From an uncultured Collinsella sp. (GTDB lineage: Bacteria; Actinomycetota; Coriobacteriia; Coriobacteriales; Coriobacteriaceae), in contig CABUVH010000002.1 of the NCBI GenBank assembly GCA_902494935.1, positions 1 to 54,273 on the forward strand: 54,273 bases of DNA, in the 5' to 3' direction. This document shows positions 49,425 to 54,273 of the stretch, one piece after another; position 1 is the first letter of the stretch, and the number at the start of each line of letters is the position of its first letter. Made by a program: the position numbers and the translations under genes. The notes under the pieces are model-generated. The model saw nothing but the letters and a program-made list of their open reading frames with translations, made no database searches and was not told the origin of the DNA.

Positions 49425-50870
49425 ATGGCGAACAACCATATTGCGGGCGCTGCCGCCCGCACCATCGCGCCCAGCGAGCTGTGCCAGCGTATGCTGGCTA
49501 AAACCAGCAAGGGCACCTGCGGTCCCTGCATCCTGTATCTTGAGGATGGGACCATTTTTTATGGCCGTGCATGTGGTGCCGAGGGTACCGCAACCGGCGA
49601 GGTCTGCTTTAACACGTCGCTCGAGGGCTACTTTGAGGTCATGACCGACCCGAGCTATGCCGGTCAAATCGTAACCATGACCTATCCGCAGATCGGCAAC
49701 TACGGCATTGACGAGACCGACGTCCAGTCGGCCTTCCCCGGCGATACCGCTCGCCCCGCGAGCGCTCCCGCCATGCGTGGCATGGTCGTCCGCGACATGT
49801 GCGCCACGCCTTCTAACTGGCGCTCGACTGTCAGCGTGCCGGAGTACCTGCGTGCATACGGCATCGTCGCTATCGAGGGCGTCGACACCCGCGCTCTCGT
49901 GCGCCACCTGCGCGACAACGGTTCCAAGATGGGCATAATCTCGACGGAGATCTTCGACGTCGACGAGCTTGCTGAACGCCTGTCCGCCGCGCCCACGCTG
50001 GTCGGCGAGAACCTGGTCAAGACCGTGAGCTGCCCTGAGCCCCACGCTTTTGCTGCGAGCGACCTGCCCGCTACGCATGACTTTGCGCTTGCCCCTGCCG
50101 CTCCTGCCCGCCACAAAGTGGTTGCCTACGACTGCGGCGTGAAGCGCGGCATTCTGGAGGGCCTGGTCCGTGCCGGCTGCGACCTGACCGTCGTGCCGTG
50201 GGATACGCCCGCCCAGCAGGTGCTCGACATGAATCCCGATGGCGTTTTTTTGTCCAATGGCCCCGGCGACCCCGATGCCGTGGTGGAGACCTACGAGCAG
50301 GTGCAGCAGCTGATCGGCAAGGTGCCGGTCTTTGGTATTTGCCTCGGTCACCAGATGATCAGCTTGGCGTGCGGCGCTCAGATGGAAAAGCTTAAGTTCG
50401 GTCACCGTGGTGGCAACCAGCCGGTTATGAATCTGGTCAGCCGCCGCGTGGAGATCACCGCGCAAAACCACGGCTTTGGCCTGTTGTTCCCCAGCTTGGG
50501 CAAGCTTGTCCCCGAGCTTTCGGGCGGCGAGACCGAGCACGCGGCCGATGGCGATCTGCGCGTCTGGGTGCGCCGCGGTATCGCGCCGGTCGTGATGAAC
50601 GAGCGTTTCGGCCGCATTCGCCTGACGCATGTGAATCTCAATGACGGCACCGCCGAGGGCATCCAGCTGCTCGACGCGCCGTGCTTCTCGGTGCAGTACC
50701 ACCCCGAGGCCTCACCTGGCCCCACCGATGCTCACTATCTCTTTACCGCCTTTACGCGACTCATGGACGGCGAGGAAAACTATCTGGACATCGATACCGC
50801 CAAGGACCGCCTGCAGGGCTGGAATTTCGCCGACGATGGTTCCGCCGCGACCGAGACCGAGGAGAACTAA
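49425..50870 (+). CDS. carA: Carbamoyl-phosphate synthase small subunit
   Basis: The 481-residue glutaminase subunit carries the CPSase N-terminal domain (YLEDGTIFYGRACG, GEVCFNTSLEGYFEVMTDPSYAGQIV) and a class I glutamine amidotransferase with nucleophile C306 in FGICLGHQ and partners H426 and E428 in YHPEASPGP. It is about 100 residues longer than the usual 380: an N-terminal extension of about 30, an insert of about 40 between QNHGF and LTHVNLNDGT (about 352-398), and an acidic tail. It frees ammonia from glutamine for carB. ATG 49425 follows GGAAGGAG; carB begins one base after its stop. Confidence 0.95.
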   Translation: MANNHIAGAAARTIAPSELCQRMLAKTSKGTCGPCILYLEDGTIFYGRACGAEGTATGEVCFNTSLEGYFEVMTDPSYAGQIVTMTYPQIGNYGIDETDVQSAFPGDTARPASAPAMRGMVVRDMCATPSNWRSTVSVPEYLRAYGIVAIEGVDTRALVRHLRDNGSKMGIISTEIFDVDELAERLSAAPTLVGENLVKTVSCPEPHAFAASDLPATHDFALAPAAPARHKVVAYDCGVKRGILEGLVRAGCDLTVVPWDTPAQQVLDMNPDGVFLSNGPGDPDAVVETYEQVQQLIGKVPVFGICLGHQMISLACGAQMEKLKFGHRGGNQPVMNLVSRRVEITAQNHGFGLLFPSLGKLVPELSGGETEHAADGDLRVWVRRGIAPVVMNERFGRIRLTHVNLNDGTAEGIQLLDAPCFSVQYHPEASPGPTDAHYLFTAFTRLMDGEENYLDIDTAKDRLQGWNFADDGSAATETEEN

Positions 50871-50871
50871 C

Positions 50872-54186
<3,315 letters not shown>

Positions 54187-54273
54187 GTCGAGCTGTCCGG
54201 CCGGGGCGGGAGGGGCTGAGATTTCCCCCTTTCGCTCCGGCTGCAAGCAGAGTCGCTCAGGAGGAAACTCAGC
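54187..54273 (+). other. Sequence after carB, window edge
   Basis: The last 87 bp contain TTTCC/GGAAA and GCTGAG/CTCAGC arms (54215-54226 and 54263-54273). This may be a terminator or a repeat, but the window ends within it. GCTCAGGAGGA near the end could also be the ribosome site of a following gene. Confidence 0.3.

Overview
The window reads as a high-GC chromosome of a gut-type actinobacterium, most likely class Coriobacteriia and close to Collinsella. Pointers are the actinobacterial-style PyrR site at carA, a GSI-like gene followed by a GlnR-like orphan regulator, sortase-anchored LPxTG-type pilins, the rpsF-ssb-rpsR-rplI-dnaB-purA order, and several families of interspersed short palindromes. 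This assignment rests on recognition only; no search was run.

Layout. 1-9.2 kb: sugar-acid catabolism (GntP permease, IlvD/Edd dehydratase, GntR regulator, KDPG aldolase, KDG kinase, LacI regulator), which together form a semi-phosphorylative Entner-Doudoroff route. An IS3-type element lies just before gntR and a 63-bp miniature copy just after it. 9.3-15.5 kb: a glutamine-synthetase-family gene with altered metal ligands, an OmpR/GlnR-like regulator, an HtrA protease and ligA. 15.7-21.0 kb: a MATE exporter behind a MerR-type promoter, and a heterodimeric ABC exporter. 21.0-22.4 kb: a nuclease-like gene framed by two copies of a 61-bp hairpin. 22.5-24.9 kb: moaA and a moaC-mobB fusion. 25.2-27.5 kb: an MFS transporter and a HAD phosphatase.

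27.5-34.9 kb: an AT-rich control region and a three-gene pilus/adhesin operon. It carries a G9 tract inside the adhesin and a C9 tract inside a small upstream ORF before the main pilin, a classic layout for phase variation. 35.0-37.1 kb: a bactofilin-like membrane protein and a TRIC/UPF0126 membrane protein. 37.1-38.4 kb: a second nuclease-like paralogue, framed by two inverted copies of a different 53-bp hairpin. 38.4-38.9 kb: two tRNA-Ser genes and an inverted fragment of a tRNA-Ser 3' end.

39.3-54.2 kb: core genes. These are rpsF-ssb-rpsR-rplI, dnaB, purA, purD, a NUDIX hydrolase, an ABC exporter, a one-pass membrane protein, and carA-carB behind a PyrR-type hairpin.

The best candidate for something undescribed is the pair of palindrome-framed nuclease-like cassettes (21072-22372 and 37116-38373). 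Each has hairpin, about 105 bp, a gene for a DUF559/Vsr-like protein, about 35 bp, hairpin, and each gene has its own hairpin family. This recalls the REP/RAYT arrangement but with an unrelated enzyme type.
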